A DNA stretch of 57,880 nucleotides from Beroe ovata (taxonomy: Eukaryota; Ctenophora; Nuda; Beroida; Beroidae): assembly GCA_946803715.1 (NCBI GenBank), contig CAMPET010000160.1, positions 1,091-58,970 of the forward strand, in the 5' to 3' direction. Positions 36,755 through 48,178 of the stretch are shown one piece after another (position 1 is the stretch's first letter; each line of letters begins with the position of its first letter). The notes beneath the pieces were generated by a model. The model made no database searches. It saw nothing but the letters and a program-made list of their open reading frames with translations, and was not told the origin of the DNA. Position numbers and translations under genes: made by a program.

Positions 36755-39117
36755 GGTCTGAGGGGGCATGGGATCGTGATAATAACAGTTTATGAAGGAG
36801 TACCTGGTTTTTTAACGGCAGCTGTTGTTATTTAATAAGACGGTGACACACGGTTTATGAACGACACTCATTGAGTGGTTAATTGAGTGGTTAATTGACA
36901 AGTAGTTGTCTGAAACGCCCGTCACGGTCATGATCGTAGAGACGATAGGATGTTCTAAACAGGGAAGTACTGGTTCGTTTCATGGGATGTTGGAACGAAG
37001 TTGAAAAGTCTGGGGGAGAGCTTTATTGTTGGGAAACGCAAGAAAGTGAGTGAAAATGAGCTCCGAACTAAAAAATCGCCAGACAACAATGAACGGTGGC
37101 AGTGACACCAGTCATGTGCACCAATGATCTATTATACCGGTCGATATGACAGCTGTTGTGCGACGAGTGATCAGTGTGGAGCATGCGTCTCATGTTGACT
37201 TGAGCTGTCATTGAGTGATGAATGTAGTAGTGGTCGCCGGCAACGGCGATATTTCTTCTGAAATGTGGATGTTCTAAACAGGAAAGTACTGGTTTGTTTG
37301 ATGGGATGGGGAATCGTGTTGTGTTAAATGATGAGAAATTATACTTGATATTCTGGTGTTGTTGGGATCAGCTTGGTTCTATTTCCAGGAATTGGGGAGG
37401 GGGACAAGTTACTCGCTATCCATCACTGTGCTGTCAGCAATGTGATAGATTGACATTGATCCATGATTTAGGAGTTATTTCTCGGTGATCTTCACTTAGC
37501 TTAAAACGCAGAGACATGCGCAGATGCACACGTCACATACAGAGATGCACATACAAACACACACACACATACACACATACAGACACACACATACACACAA
37601 ACACACACACACACACAGACACACACACACACACACACAAGCACATACAGACACACGTACAGACACAAACAAACAAAGACATGCACACACAACGGGGTTC
37701 CTTGCTATTTTCGATGATCCAGTGAAAACCCGACCAGATCCAGTGATCACTCAAATTTATTCAATCAGTTTTCGTCGTGGAATCCACAATTTTTTTTTCA
37801 GCGCGGTGCCACGCCCATAATAATTCTATGATGTACGATCAAGACGTCTGTCAAAATGATGTTTTCAGCCGTCAATCTCCGATATGATTTGAATGTACAT
37901 TTAACTTACGTCTGTCTTTCCTATCATCCGAGCCTCAGTTCATTTTAGGATATACCACCTGCTCTATTAAAGGTCACGTGACCGGTGAACCATGTACCAT
38001 TGATCTGTTGGTCACGTGGTCTGTTGCTCACACGTTGTCATGGCACGTGTACCCGCAATATTCGCACGTGGTTGAGTGTGGTTCGTAGGAATCACCAGAT
38101 ATTCACCTGTATTATCAATAATTCTCAGAATATACTGGGGAAGATGCTGGTGGACCTTTGGGAAGTGATGTGTTCTACTTTGCTTTTCCGTTACTTCATC
38201 AGGCAAGGGATCAGGCAAGAATTCGATCAGGATTTGATTCAGCGTCCACACATGGTGATGTAAATCTGCACAAAATCGTTCTGTCTCATCAGGAATCGAC
38301 CTTAATTAGAACTTGATTCGACTCCCCGGTTCAGCTCACGACCAAATCTTGCTCATCACTAAATTATTTTCAGGGATTATCAACACGAACTGACTCAATT
38401 TGGTTGTATTGAGGTGACATGCTGCCCATGTGGCACACTGACACAAATTTGATCACTAAAATCAGAGGTAATGGTCAGTCATTTGTGTAGCGCGCGAGTC
38501 GAAATTTGTGATCAGCTTCGCGCGACAGTTTGAAAAGCGCGCGCGCGCGTTTGGCGGGCGAGCATAGTTTTTCACTTGTTCGATCCAACATTCCAACACG
38601 CCTTGAAAACTTCCCTATGAGGTCTGTTTTAAGGAACTCGAAGAGATGTACTTCAGTTGCTTGGGTAGATGATCAGTTATAGAATGGTAACTGTGATTAG
38701 CGAATGATGTAGCTGCTCGAAGACTACATGACTACATTACTGATTACACCTCCTTGACAACTATAGATTAACACTCATATCATGCTGCAAGGTGTCATTC
38801 TGATCATGTCAGGAGTTGAGGAATGTGTAGGTCCGTCATGTGGTCTGATGATTAATTAATTACCACTACTTTTAATACGTATATCGTAAATCTAGATATT
38901 GACGATGCCATGCTACTTCCAACACGTTTCACACAATACTTGCGATAAAGAAGCAAAAGTTTTAACGTCTTGCGTTCGGTGCATGTGTTTTCCGTGGTTT
39001 TCGCAGTTCCACCAGAACATTGGTATTGGTCGCTGTGTTTTGTCGCCTTTTTACACCCCTCTTTCATTCCAAATCAGGAATTTTATCAACATTCTTAACT
39101 TGCAGAAGGAATCGACA
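36755..39117. other. Intergenic region with CA microsatellite and E-box cluster
   Basis: It separates the divergent crystallin/cysteine-repeat gene (minus) and the small plus-strand ORF. A (CA)n-rich tract occupies about 37540-37690. Four CACGTG E-boxes fall between 37975 and 38070. A gcgcgc block is at 38490-38560. No exon was recognised. Confidence 0.6.
37975..38070. promoter_or_regulatory. Cluster of four CACGTG E-boxes in 96 bp
   Basis: Exact CACGTG at 37975-37980, 38013-38018, 38044-38049 and 38065-38070; two are GTCACGTG, the form favoured by USF/TFE-type bHLH factors. One such hexamer is expected every 4 kb by chance. It lies about 1.2 kb upstream of both divergent genes. Confidence 0.5.
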
Positions 39118-39591
39118 ATGTCTCGAAAAGCATCGCCCAAAGACGTTGGTTCGACCTCGGCCGATCAAACACCCCAGCCCGATCAGTCAGCTATCCGTCC
39201 GCCATCAGCAAAGGTCCTAGACAGACAATCCAAGACCTGCTCGTCAGTGTACGAGACTGTTGGCGAGATAAAGAGACGTGCTCTGTCAGCGTACCGGAAG
39301 AAGTTGAATCGACAGAGTAAAACGTACCCGGGAGAGGATGAAATGACGAATCCTCCTCCCGGAGTAAACGAGCTTTCTCCGGGAGTTGACGAGCTTCCTG
39401 CTAAAACACCGGGGGATGCTGAGATACCAATCGACAGCAGTACAGGTGAGCTGTTAGTTCATCAGGAGGCCGAAACAGGAAACGCCGAGAAAAGCGTTGT
39501 AGGTTATCTCTACTCGAACAGCAAATATTTAACTGGAAACGACCCAATTTTTGATTTCAGCCTCAAAAAGCAGCTAGCCTCGGATGATTGA
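39118..39591 (+). CDS. Hypothetical 157-aa hydrophilic, probably disordered protein
   Basis: The open frame extends upstream to 38899, but ATG 39118 follows a good splice acceptor (cttaacttgcag, 39105) with a short leader, so I chose it as the start of a last coding exon. The protein is rich in Ser, Thr, Pro, Lys and Glu, with two related segments (DRQSKTCSSVYE and NRQSKTYPGEDE) and two short repeats (VNELSPGVDELP). It ends with FDFSLKKQLASDD. No signal peptide, membrane segment or known domain was recognised. It may be a real small gene or part of a larger one whose 5' exons I could not find. Confidence 0.4.
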   Translation: MSRKASPKDVGSTSADQTPQPDQSAIRPPSAKVLDRQSKTCSSVYETVGEIKRRALSAYRKKLNRQSKTYPGEDEMTNPPPGVNELSPGVDELPAKTPGDAEIPIDSSTGELLVHQEAETGNAEKSVVGYLYSNSKYLTGNDPIFDFSLKKQLASDD

Positions 39592-40251
39592 TGATTCTAT
39601 AAAATCCTGATCCTTCCTGCGCGGCCATGGCATTGGGCATGAAATTAAAATATGCCTGGCCTCATATGTGATATGACATGACCTCATGCCAGGCCATGTC
39701 TCATGCAGGCAGATTGGCACTATTAGCACTTCAGCACTTGGATGGCCGGGCCATGGCAGACGGCAGTGCAATTGCAATTGCGGAGCAAGTTAAGCTGATC
39801 ATGATGCAATGCAATGCAAGCCTAGGTGTCGGCCGCGCTGCGCGGCTAGGCTGCAGCTTTGCCGCCAGGGCGCCAGAGAAAAAGCGCGCGCGCCGCGCAA
39901 TATATTTCGACCATGACCAGGTCTATATATCAATATACCATCGATTGACTAGCGAAGGTACAGATGCAGAGTGAATGACAAATTTTATAAGTGTAGGCCG
40001 GTAGAGATCAATAATGTGAGCTAGTATCATCAATTTGAAGATTCGGATCAAACATTGCGCGGCGCGCGCGATAGCATTTTCTCACTTTCGCTTACGCGTG
40101 TAGTTTTGCGGAGTGAATGGTTGCTACGCTAAAGAGTACACAATAGATATACATAGCTCCAAAGTTGCAGCGAATAATTGTTAAATCGCCGTTCCGCCCG
40201 TTTAAAAGTCTGTTTGAAAGCTTGATATCAGTGCATCACGTGTTTTGAAGC
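39592..40251. promoter_or_regulatory. GC-rich CCDC40 upstream region with possible X-box half-site
   Basis: It contains a repetitive ggccatgg/catgac-rich block (39620-39780), gcgcgc clusters, and GTTGCTACGCTAAA at 40120-40133, about 120 bp before the CCDC40 ATG. The left half fits the RFX X-box used by ciliary genes; the right half is a poor match, so this is tentative. Confidence 0.3.
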
Positions 40252-43200
40252 ATGTCTGACAATGAAGATACCGGATCACCTGATCTCAAGGAATCTCAAG
40301 AGTCTAAACTAGACGGTATTCACTACTTTGAGAAAATCTGTTGTTCGTTGTATGGTTTCTGCATTCTATTGTATTGGTCGAGGTTATGTCCGATTCAAAA
40401 AATTTGAAATCAATGGGTAGCCAGGACTTCGATTTGAAGAAAGGCAGTGCAGGTCTTTCTGACTTTCCATCGGAACACGATAAATCGCAATTTCACCAGA
40501 TGATTTGACATGATTCTCTGTAGCTTTCATCATTATTTTACTTCCCCTTACTTCAGACCAAGAAGGGAGTCCTGTTGTGACGGGAAGTGCAGGAGAGGAC
40601 ACGATAGTGGACGGAACTAGCACAGCGCAGGATAATGTCCAGTATCGGTTCACTGAGGACGCTGTGGACGAAGAAGGGGAGGATGAGGAAGAAGAGGAAA
40701 TGGTCGTCCTGGATCCGGAACATGTGAGTTTGGCAGATTGCCAGAATATATCTGTCACAAATCTGAGTTGGCTCTAGCATTTGGCACTTAGGCAATGTAA
40801 TATTCAGTCTGATAGGATCTAGATTGATTGAAAATATTTGTCAGAGATTTTACAACATTCAAAAAAATTGAGGGATTATCGCATGGATCAGAGTTTTTCC
40901 TCACATCCGACACTTTTGCTGATTGTTCATTTTGATTCTAAATAAAAACTACTGGAATTTCCCCTCAGCCTCTGATGATCCGGATGCAAGAAGCTCTCAC
41001 GAAATACCTGACGAAGCAACTTGACAAGCTCAATCTGGAGATGAAGGAGAAGGGTCAAGAACTGAAGAAGCNTGCCAGAATATATCTGTCACAAATCTGA
41101 GTTGGTTCTAGCATTTGGCACTTAGACAACGTAATATTCAATCTGATAGAATATATCGCACTGATCAGACACTTCTGCTGATTGTTCATTTTGGTTCTGA
41201 ATAAAAACTGATGGAATTTCCCCTCAGCCTCTGATGATCCGGATGCAAGAAGCTCTCACGAAATACCTGACGAAACAGCTTGACAAGCTCAATTTGGAGA
41301 TGAAGGAGAAGGGTCAAGAACTGAAGAAGCTGACAACAGACCGTGAAGAATTGGGTGTTAACTTATATGGTATTCAACAGCAACTAGCAAAACAGCAGGT
41401 AGGTAACATGATCATGATCGTTGAAATATGGGGTTTCCAGAATTCCCTCTCGGGCTCCATTCTGACTCCAGTCTCGGTAAGATGTCATCTCAGTATTTGT
41501 ACTGATGTCAGACTCAATTTATATCTTTATCAGATGTTGCTGGAGAATGAGCATGACACTCACGCGGGCGCTAGACAGAAGAGGGTCCAGGCGGAAGAGC
41601 TGGCAAAGCAAGTGGAGCAACTTCACTCAGCAACCGAGGCTGATCTCAAGCTACATATGGAAAAGGGTGGGTTGGTGGGAACGGTGATCCTTGGAAATTT
41701 TGGGTTCCAACTTCGTGTAAAACTTGAGCCATTTCATGTAAAACGAGTGATTCGATGTCACCCCCTCATTCAGATGAGAAGTTGAGAGCTGATGTAGAGG
41801 CACTGGACAACACACTGTTCTATCTTACACAGCTGGAGAAGAACCTCCACAACGATATCAACATTACGAAGCGGGCAGCGAGCAAAGCCATGGAGGACAT
41901 CAATAAAGCAGAGTACAAGAAGTACCTTCAGGTAGATTGCTCAATCAATAGGAAAAATCAATAGTTTTTTACTATTGCTGAATCAATATGAGTCATTGAT
42001 CTTCATTTGGTTGTTCTTCGTTATTAGAAAAAGCGTTAGTTATGAAACTGTTTTATCATTTGTTCATTGTAAAGGACAGATGGAAAATCTGTCCGAGATA
42101 CGTGCTCTCATTTTCATATCCTCCCCTGTTGCTAGGATCTCTACGTAGACAAGACGGTCGAGCAAGTGGACAAGCTGACACAAGAGATTGCAATGTATGA
42201 TGCTCAATATCTCGCACAGAAACAAGAAACAGACGGGATGCAAGGTGAGAGATCGATATGATCGAAGATTGGAAATACGTGTTTTCAGCGGCTGCAAAAA
42301 GTTCTGATTCTACTCGAGAATCCCTCTATTTTGCAATAACCCTTATGATTGGTAACGATTTGATTTACTGCAGAGCTTCTGGGAGAGGCGTCGCTGGAGT
42401 TGGAGGCTGTGTTGTTGGAGAAGAAGAAGCTACTCCAGCAGTGGCAGACCAGTCTAATTGGGATGCAGCGGAGAGATGAAGCCAAGGCCGCCATGAATAA
42501 AGCCGTCGAGTGCGTGCATAATATGCTTGAATAGTGGTGATACGTATAATGATGCCAAATGTGGCTCAGAAATGTGGCTCGGAAATGTGGCTCAGAAATG
42601 TATCGGACGATTTAATCAAACCCCCTCCCCCTCAGCTTGCAGCGTGAGAGAATCCAGTCTATGGAAACGGAGTTAAGCGGGTACAAGAAGAGCATCATCA
42701 CCGAGCAACAACGGAACGAGCAACTCACCATGCTGCACAACAAGTTGCTCATGGATATGAGTGCGGTTAAGAGGCACATCCAGACGAGTGTACAGAAGAG
42801 GGAGCAACTGAAGACTGATTACTCCAAGGTTACTTAGATCGGAATGAACCATTACATATGAATATGTGAACTTATTGACCTGTGATCAGTGATCTAATAT
42901 TTTATCTCCGATATTGAAAATTCGCTCCTCACTAGTTATCAAGGGATTTTGTTGATCGAAACCATGACGATATCTTCCTTGCAGTACGCTAAGATACTGC
43001 AAGAATCTGAGGTAACTCTGGGTAAGACAACTACAGAGAGGAATGTGAAGATGAATCAAGTCACCAACTTGAGACAACAGATTGAGAAGGAAGCGAGGGA
43101 ACACCAGAAGGTTGGTAACCGCTGCGACAAAATTCACGATGATATGAGATTATTAGTGTTGATAGTACTCGACAATTCATGTGATACGGGATACCTAACA

Positions 43201-46200
43201 TTTGGCAACCATGTTAAATGACATGTGTTAAATGTTATGTGACACCTGTGATTGCTGACAACTAAATTTCTCAGGTTCAAGAGCAAATCTACGAGTACCA
43301 CNACAGAAGAGGGAGCAACTGAAGACTGATTACTCGAAGGTTACTTAGATCGGAATGAAACATTGCATATGAATATGTGAACTTATTGACCTGTGATCAG
43401 TGATCTAATATTTTATCTTCGATATTGAAAATTCGCTCCTGACTAGATATCAAGGGTTTTGTTGATCGCAACTTTTCCATGAAGATATTCCCCTTGCAGT
43501 ACGCTAAGATACTGCAAGAATCTGAGGTAACCCTGAGTAAGACGACCACGGAGAGGAATGTGAAGATGAATCAAGTCACCAACTTGAGACAGCAGATTGA
43601 GAAGGAAGCGAGGGAACACCAGAAGGTTGGTTACCAGTGCTACAAAATTCACGATGATTCGAGATTATTAGTGTTGATAGTACTCGACAGTTTATGTGAT
43701 AGGGAACATTTAGCAACCATGTTAGCAAGATCTTGACACCCGTGATTGCTGACAACTTCATTTCTCAGGTTCAAGAGCAAATCTACGAGTACCACCAAAA
43801 AGGTCTGACGATGGACAAATCTGCTCAATACAGCGAGAAGAACGCCACAAAGACACGGCGACAAGCAGCTGAGCTGGAGTTTGAAGTGGCCAATGTGGAG
43901 AATGATATCAGTTTGAAATTGCTGGATATCTCCAAATATACCACTCAGATCAAGAGTTTGGACGAGGATATGAAGAACTTAGATGCTGAGATCAGGGAGA
44001 AGGTTCGGTTTGATACTTGTCTTTCAATTTCCTCGAGATCTATTTAATCTTGACATGGGTGTTGCATTTTGTCGTATTTCAGAATGAGCTGATCAGTCAC
44101 TGTGAGTCAGAAGCGGTTAGGAAGAATGCAATCATTGAACGAAAACAGGGTAAGGACTGAAAGTTAAATCTACAACATCTCAAGATTCTGCATCTTTCTA
44201 TGTGAAGTCAGTGTTCTGGTCAAATTCAGTGATAACAGTATCGTTATCGCTGCAGGTCAGATCGATCAGTTTAACAAGAAGATCGACCAGCTCAACCAGA
44301 AGGACGGCGGGGAGGAGGTCGGCCCGCTCGAACTCCAGATCTCAACTCTACAGAAACAGATCAAGGATACGGAGCAGGAGAAGGAACAGTTGGAGCAGTA
44401 CTGGCTCAAAAAACAGAGTCATCTTGTGAGTTATACAGGATGATCCGTGATTTGTTACCAATTCTGTCACAAGATCGGATGATCCCCTTCCTTGAAATTT
44501 AAATGGCATTCTACACAGAGGGCATTTCCTAAGACGAATTTCGGAAGATTTGCCAATGGGTTCAACTTCCATATCTGTCATTGTGCCACACATTTTAAAA
44601 TATCAATTTCCACAGGTTCAGTTGTCATCGCAAGCTCAAGCACAGTGGACTGATGTGAATAAGATGAAGAAACAGCACACCATTCTGCAACAGAAGAAGA
44701 TGAGAATAGATAGTGAGCTGGACACAACGACCAGAGAGACAAAGGAGCAGGAGGCGTGCATCAGGTGGTAGGGGAAGGGAGTGGTGTATGAGGGAAGTGG
44801 GAGGGGAGAGGGAGTGAGAGGGAGGAGTGACGGAGTGGAGGAGAGGGTGAGGGAGTGGGAACTGGGAAGTCTCAAGTCGCTGAAGAGGGGGGGTAAGAGT
44901 TTCACTCTTGATATCTGTAAAGCGTAACCATAGCCTCTATCTATCAGGCAGCTTCAGAATGACATGACAAAGTTGAACGTCCTTATCAACAAGAAGACAG
45001 GGGAGAAACAGAGCAAGCAACAAGACACTATCCTCATGGAGAACGACTTCATTGAGACACTCAAAGAACACGAGGCCAAGAGCATCTCTATGCAGGTGAG
45101 AACAGCTTCTTACGGAGCTGATTGATATTATTTGTGGTTTCCAATCTCTCAATTTGAGTTGAGCCCATGAAAAATTGACAATAAATTATCGAACCTCCCC
45201 TTACTATGAATTTTGCTGATGAATGTTCAAACTAAACCAGCACTATCTCACACCCCTCTTCCTCTCTCTTCAGAATGAAGTTGACAGTTTGACGGAGGAA
45301 AAGGAACGATTGTTGAGTAGTCTCGTGGACAGTGAGAGACAGATTATGTTGTGGGAGAAGAAGATTCAGCTGGCCAAGGAGACCCGGAGCACAGTCGATA
45401 CGGAGTATGGTCAGGGTGAGTGTCTCGGGGATTGTGGCGAGTTAGTCTTCGTGAGCGTGTCTGTGGAAAATGGGGTGAATTTGTTCTGTTTTCAAAATGG
45501 CGGTTCTCCTGGGGGAGAAAACTTCGCCTTTATTCAAGTAAGACCCAGTTCTCTTGGAAGCTGATATCCTGTTGTCAGGTGAGCTGAAAGCGATGAAGTG
45601 TGAGATACACAGGATGCAGGTCCGATACAATCAGCTGATGAGACAGCAGGAGCTGCTCATACAGGAGATGGAGAAAGCTGTGGGGAGGAGAGAAACAATT
45701 ACAACCAGGTTATTTCATGCTGACACCACACCTGCTGACACCACACCTGCTGACACCACTTAAAATTTCCGTTGACACCACTTTTTCAACGTGCAACTGC
45801 ATCACTTGCATGCCGATACGTTCCGCTGACACCATTTCCAATACTATGCTTGTTGACACCACTTTTTATACATCGCTGCACTCGCTGACACCACTAACCT
45901 TGACATAACTTCACAGTTCACCTGCATAGTGCATTGACACCACTTTAATTACAGAGGTGACGCTCAAATGAAGCAAGGGAAGAAGGTTGAAACAAAAGGA
46001 ATCCTGAAGAAGAAAGTAGCTGAACTAAGGAAGAAAGTTAAGTCACTTGCGCAGGAAGCTGCGTCATGTGACAGTGAAATCAACAAACTTCAGGTAAGTT
46101 GAGGAACAACTCGATTTCTAATCCTCATCGAAAAATTACTCGAGGTCCTAAAGTTGAACTCTCTACTTAGGAACATCAAGGGGCGTTAGCTCAAACTCTC

Positions 46201-46822
46201 GAAGACAAGAGTCAGCATTGTAAGGAGTTGCAGCAATCAGTTGACTCCCTGTCCATGCAACATGAGAAAATCATGCTCGAGAAGGACAAGGTAAGTCCAA
46301 GACGAAGTAAACTTTCATTGGGAGATTCCTATACTTCCGTTCTCTCCCAGGCTGAAATATCATTTAAATGATCTATCCAGGTTACCCAAGACTTGTTATC
46401 GAAACAGAAGAAAGTCAAGTACCTGGATCAAGTGAAGAACAACAAGTATAAGATGTTGTGTAAGACTGATGATGGTATGGATAAAGCTAGAGGTCGAGAG
46501 GTAGGTGTAGCACTTGAGATTTGTCCCATTTTGTGACACGCGAATAGTAGTCGAGGCAAGCGCAGAAACTTTAGCGCGTAGAAAGCCAATTTTTCTGCAA
46601 TTCGTGTAGCGCGCGCGTGGGAATTTCGCGCGCGCAATTAACTTAATGATGACATTTCAAACCACACCCAGTATATTCACACCAATTTGTTGGCAGGCTG
46701 AGAGACTGCAGTCCCTCCTAAACATTGTGGATCACATGAACCGAGAGTACCCTCATCTGAAGCCTGCACTTCATCGCACCACTCTCCTTCTCAACTGGAG
46801 GGCGTCTCCCGAACAGATGTGA
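40252..46822 (+). CDS. CCDC40: CCDC40, axonemal 96-nm ruler subunit
   Basis: With CCDC39, CCDC40 forms the coiled-coil ruler that sets the 96-nm repeat of motile cilia and places inner dynein arms. Twenty exons sum to 2802 bp (933 aa) in phase: 40252-40315, 40557-40723, 41228-41398, 41534-41666, 41774-41931, 42136-42244, 42374-42509, 42636-42828, 43500-43625, 43769-44002, 44083-44149, 44256-44425, 44616-44764, 44948-45095, 45274-45415, 45579-45708, 45955-46093, 46171-46290, 46381-46500, 46697-46822. An acidic N terminus ([19 protein letters not shown]) is followed by continuous coiled coil. Diagnostic segments are [55 protein letters not shown] and the tail [16 protein letters not shown]. The start MSDNEDTG is preceded by a GC-rich upstream region. 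Assembly copies of exon 3 and exons 8-10 were left out (see separate entries). Confidence 0.93.
40738..41331 (+). repeat. Assembly-type duplication of CCDC40 exon 3, joined by a single N at 41072
   Basis: Intron 2 sequence and the first 103 bp of exon 3 (40969-41071) are repeated after the N (intron from 41073, exon from 41228), with a few substitutions and a deletion. Copy 1 stops in mid-exon at the N, so only copy 2 is complete and used in the CDS. Confidence 0.85.
42794..43795 (+). repeat. Assembly-type duplication of CCDC40 exons 8-10, joined by a single N at 43302
   Basis: The 3' end of exon 8, all of exon 9 (42985-43110) and the start of exon 10 (43275-43301) recur after the N as a partial exon 8 (43303-), exon 9 (43500-43625) and exon 10 (43769-44002). 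The copies differ by scattered substitutions. Exon 9 is 126 bp in both, so a real duplication would add 42 residues, but the truncated exon 10 next to the N argues for misassembly. Confidence 0.8.
45719..45950. repeat. Second array of the TGACACCACT unit, in CCDC40 intron 16
   Basis: Eight or so copies of TGACACCAC(T/A) with variable spacers. The core is the same as in the IMPase intron array 41 kb away. Confidence 0.85.
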
Positions 46823-47994
46823 CGGACTGGTGATCAATTCGAGCAGGATTACGTCACGCGGCAGCAATCTCGCGTCAGTGACGACATGAGTGGAGTCACA
46901 ACGCGTGATTTCGGGCGTAAAGAGAGTGGGTGTGACGTGTTTTATTTCGCCCACACCACGCACGGTGTCGGAAGTGGGACGCTGAGTCTCGTCTTGGGGC
47001 TGCAATTCTTGTGATATGTTTGGAATTTTTGTGATTCACTGCGATCACCAAAGGATTGCAGCCCCAGAGTACAGCTCGAATTGATCAGTGAAAATGAGAT
47101 TTGAGAGATTTAAGGAACGAATTGAAACACGCTCATTTACGATAGTAATATGAATATACCATCAACCGCATAAACATATGTATTGGAACGAATTTTATTG
47201 TAACACATTGAACTCGTAAGAAAATAATGCCAAATACATAATCTACTTCTGATTGGACCTTATTAGCAGTATACAATATGTACAATGCAAATCTAGATAT
47301 TGTTACAAGTGAACTAAGATTGTTATTGTCAGAAAAATGCTAGCAGAAAAATGATTTTAGATTTAACGAGAAAATTCTGATGTATTGAAGGACCGAAATC
47401 TTTTCCAACTAACAATATTGTCTTCTTGAATCCGTCAATTGACACATTAAAGTGGCAAAAGATCCAAAATTGGAAAATCTCGAAACATAGAGAGGCATTT
47501 CAAAAGCTATTACATCAACAATGAACATAAAATTTAAACTAACTTTGAATTCATGATTATTTCGCCACTTCAGCCAGCCTTAAAGGACTGACCAATGACC
47601 ATAAGTCATTGCATGTATCATAAAAATAATAAAAAAACATAAAAATCAGGGGGTAAATCGATTTCAGGGCATCAATCACTTATCAAACTTTAACATGGCC
47701 TTCCTTGAACTGCGTTACAAATAGCTTGTATCATCGATACATACAAAATGCATATATATTGGTTGAGAATCAAATTTTATGGAGCAAAGATCTATCTCAT
47801 CTGGAAATCCATATACTGGTACCCCTTCTCTATACATCTACATTTCTGTCAATTCCAGTTGATTCTATAACAATATCTAAGTTTTTAATTTAAGAGCAAA
47901 TGCGTCGCTAAATAAAATGAACCAAAGCCGCGATAAAACTCTCTCTTCTGTACCTATGAATAATGTCAACACTCCACCTCTCGACATTGAGTCC

Positions 47995-48114
47995 GTTACT
48001 ATGGCAACGCGTGCTATAGCAACGCGTGATTTGTTACCAGGCTGTGACGTCACGTGTGATTCACACACGCGTCATTTGCACGTCACATGCGGGAAGTAGC
48101 TGCTGTGTATAAAG
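47995..48114 (+). promoter_or_regulatory. Composite promoter-like block: X-box, CRE, E-box, TATA
   Basis: GTTACTATGGCAAC (47995-48008) fits the RFX X-box. TGACGTCA (48045-48052) is a perfect CRE overlapping CACGTG (48051-48056), and TATAAAG (48108-48114) lies about 55 bp downstream. No coding gene follows on the plus strand. Confidence 0.45.
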
Positions 48115-48119
48115 GGTTC

Positions 48120-48178
48120 GTGTACTTGGTAGTGGGTTCTTTGTACAAAGGGGAAAGACCCTGATATGGGGAGAGGGG
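48120..48178 (+). repeat. 60-bp repeat, copy A (copy B at 49204-49259)
   Basis: Both copies start GTGTACTTGGT, continue with GGTTCTTT and include AGACCCTG, then a GGAGAG-type end; about three quarters of positions match. Copy A lies just after a TATA-like motif, and copy B also contains TTTATAAAG. Confidence 0.7.

Noticed and set aside
42985-43625. Possible genuine duplication of CCDC40 exon 9 (two 126-bp copies)
   Set aside because: It coincides with a single N and a truncated exon 10, and the same pattern occurs at other N positions.
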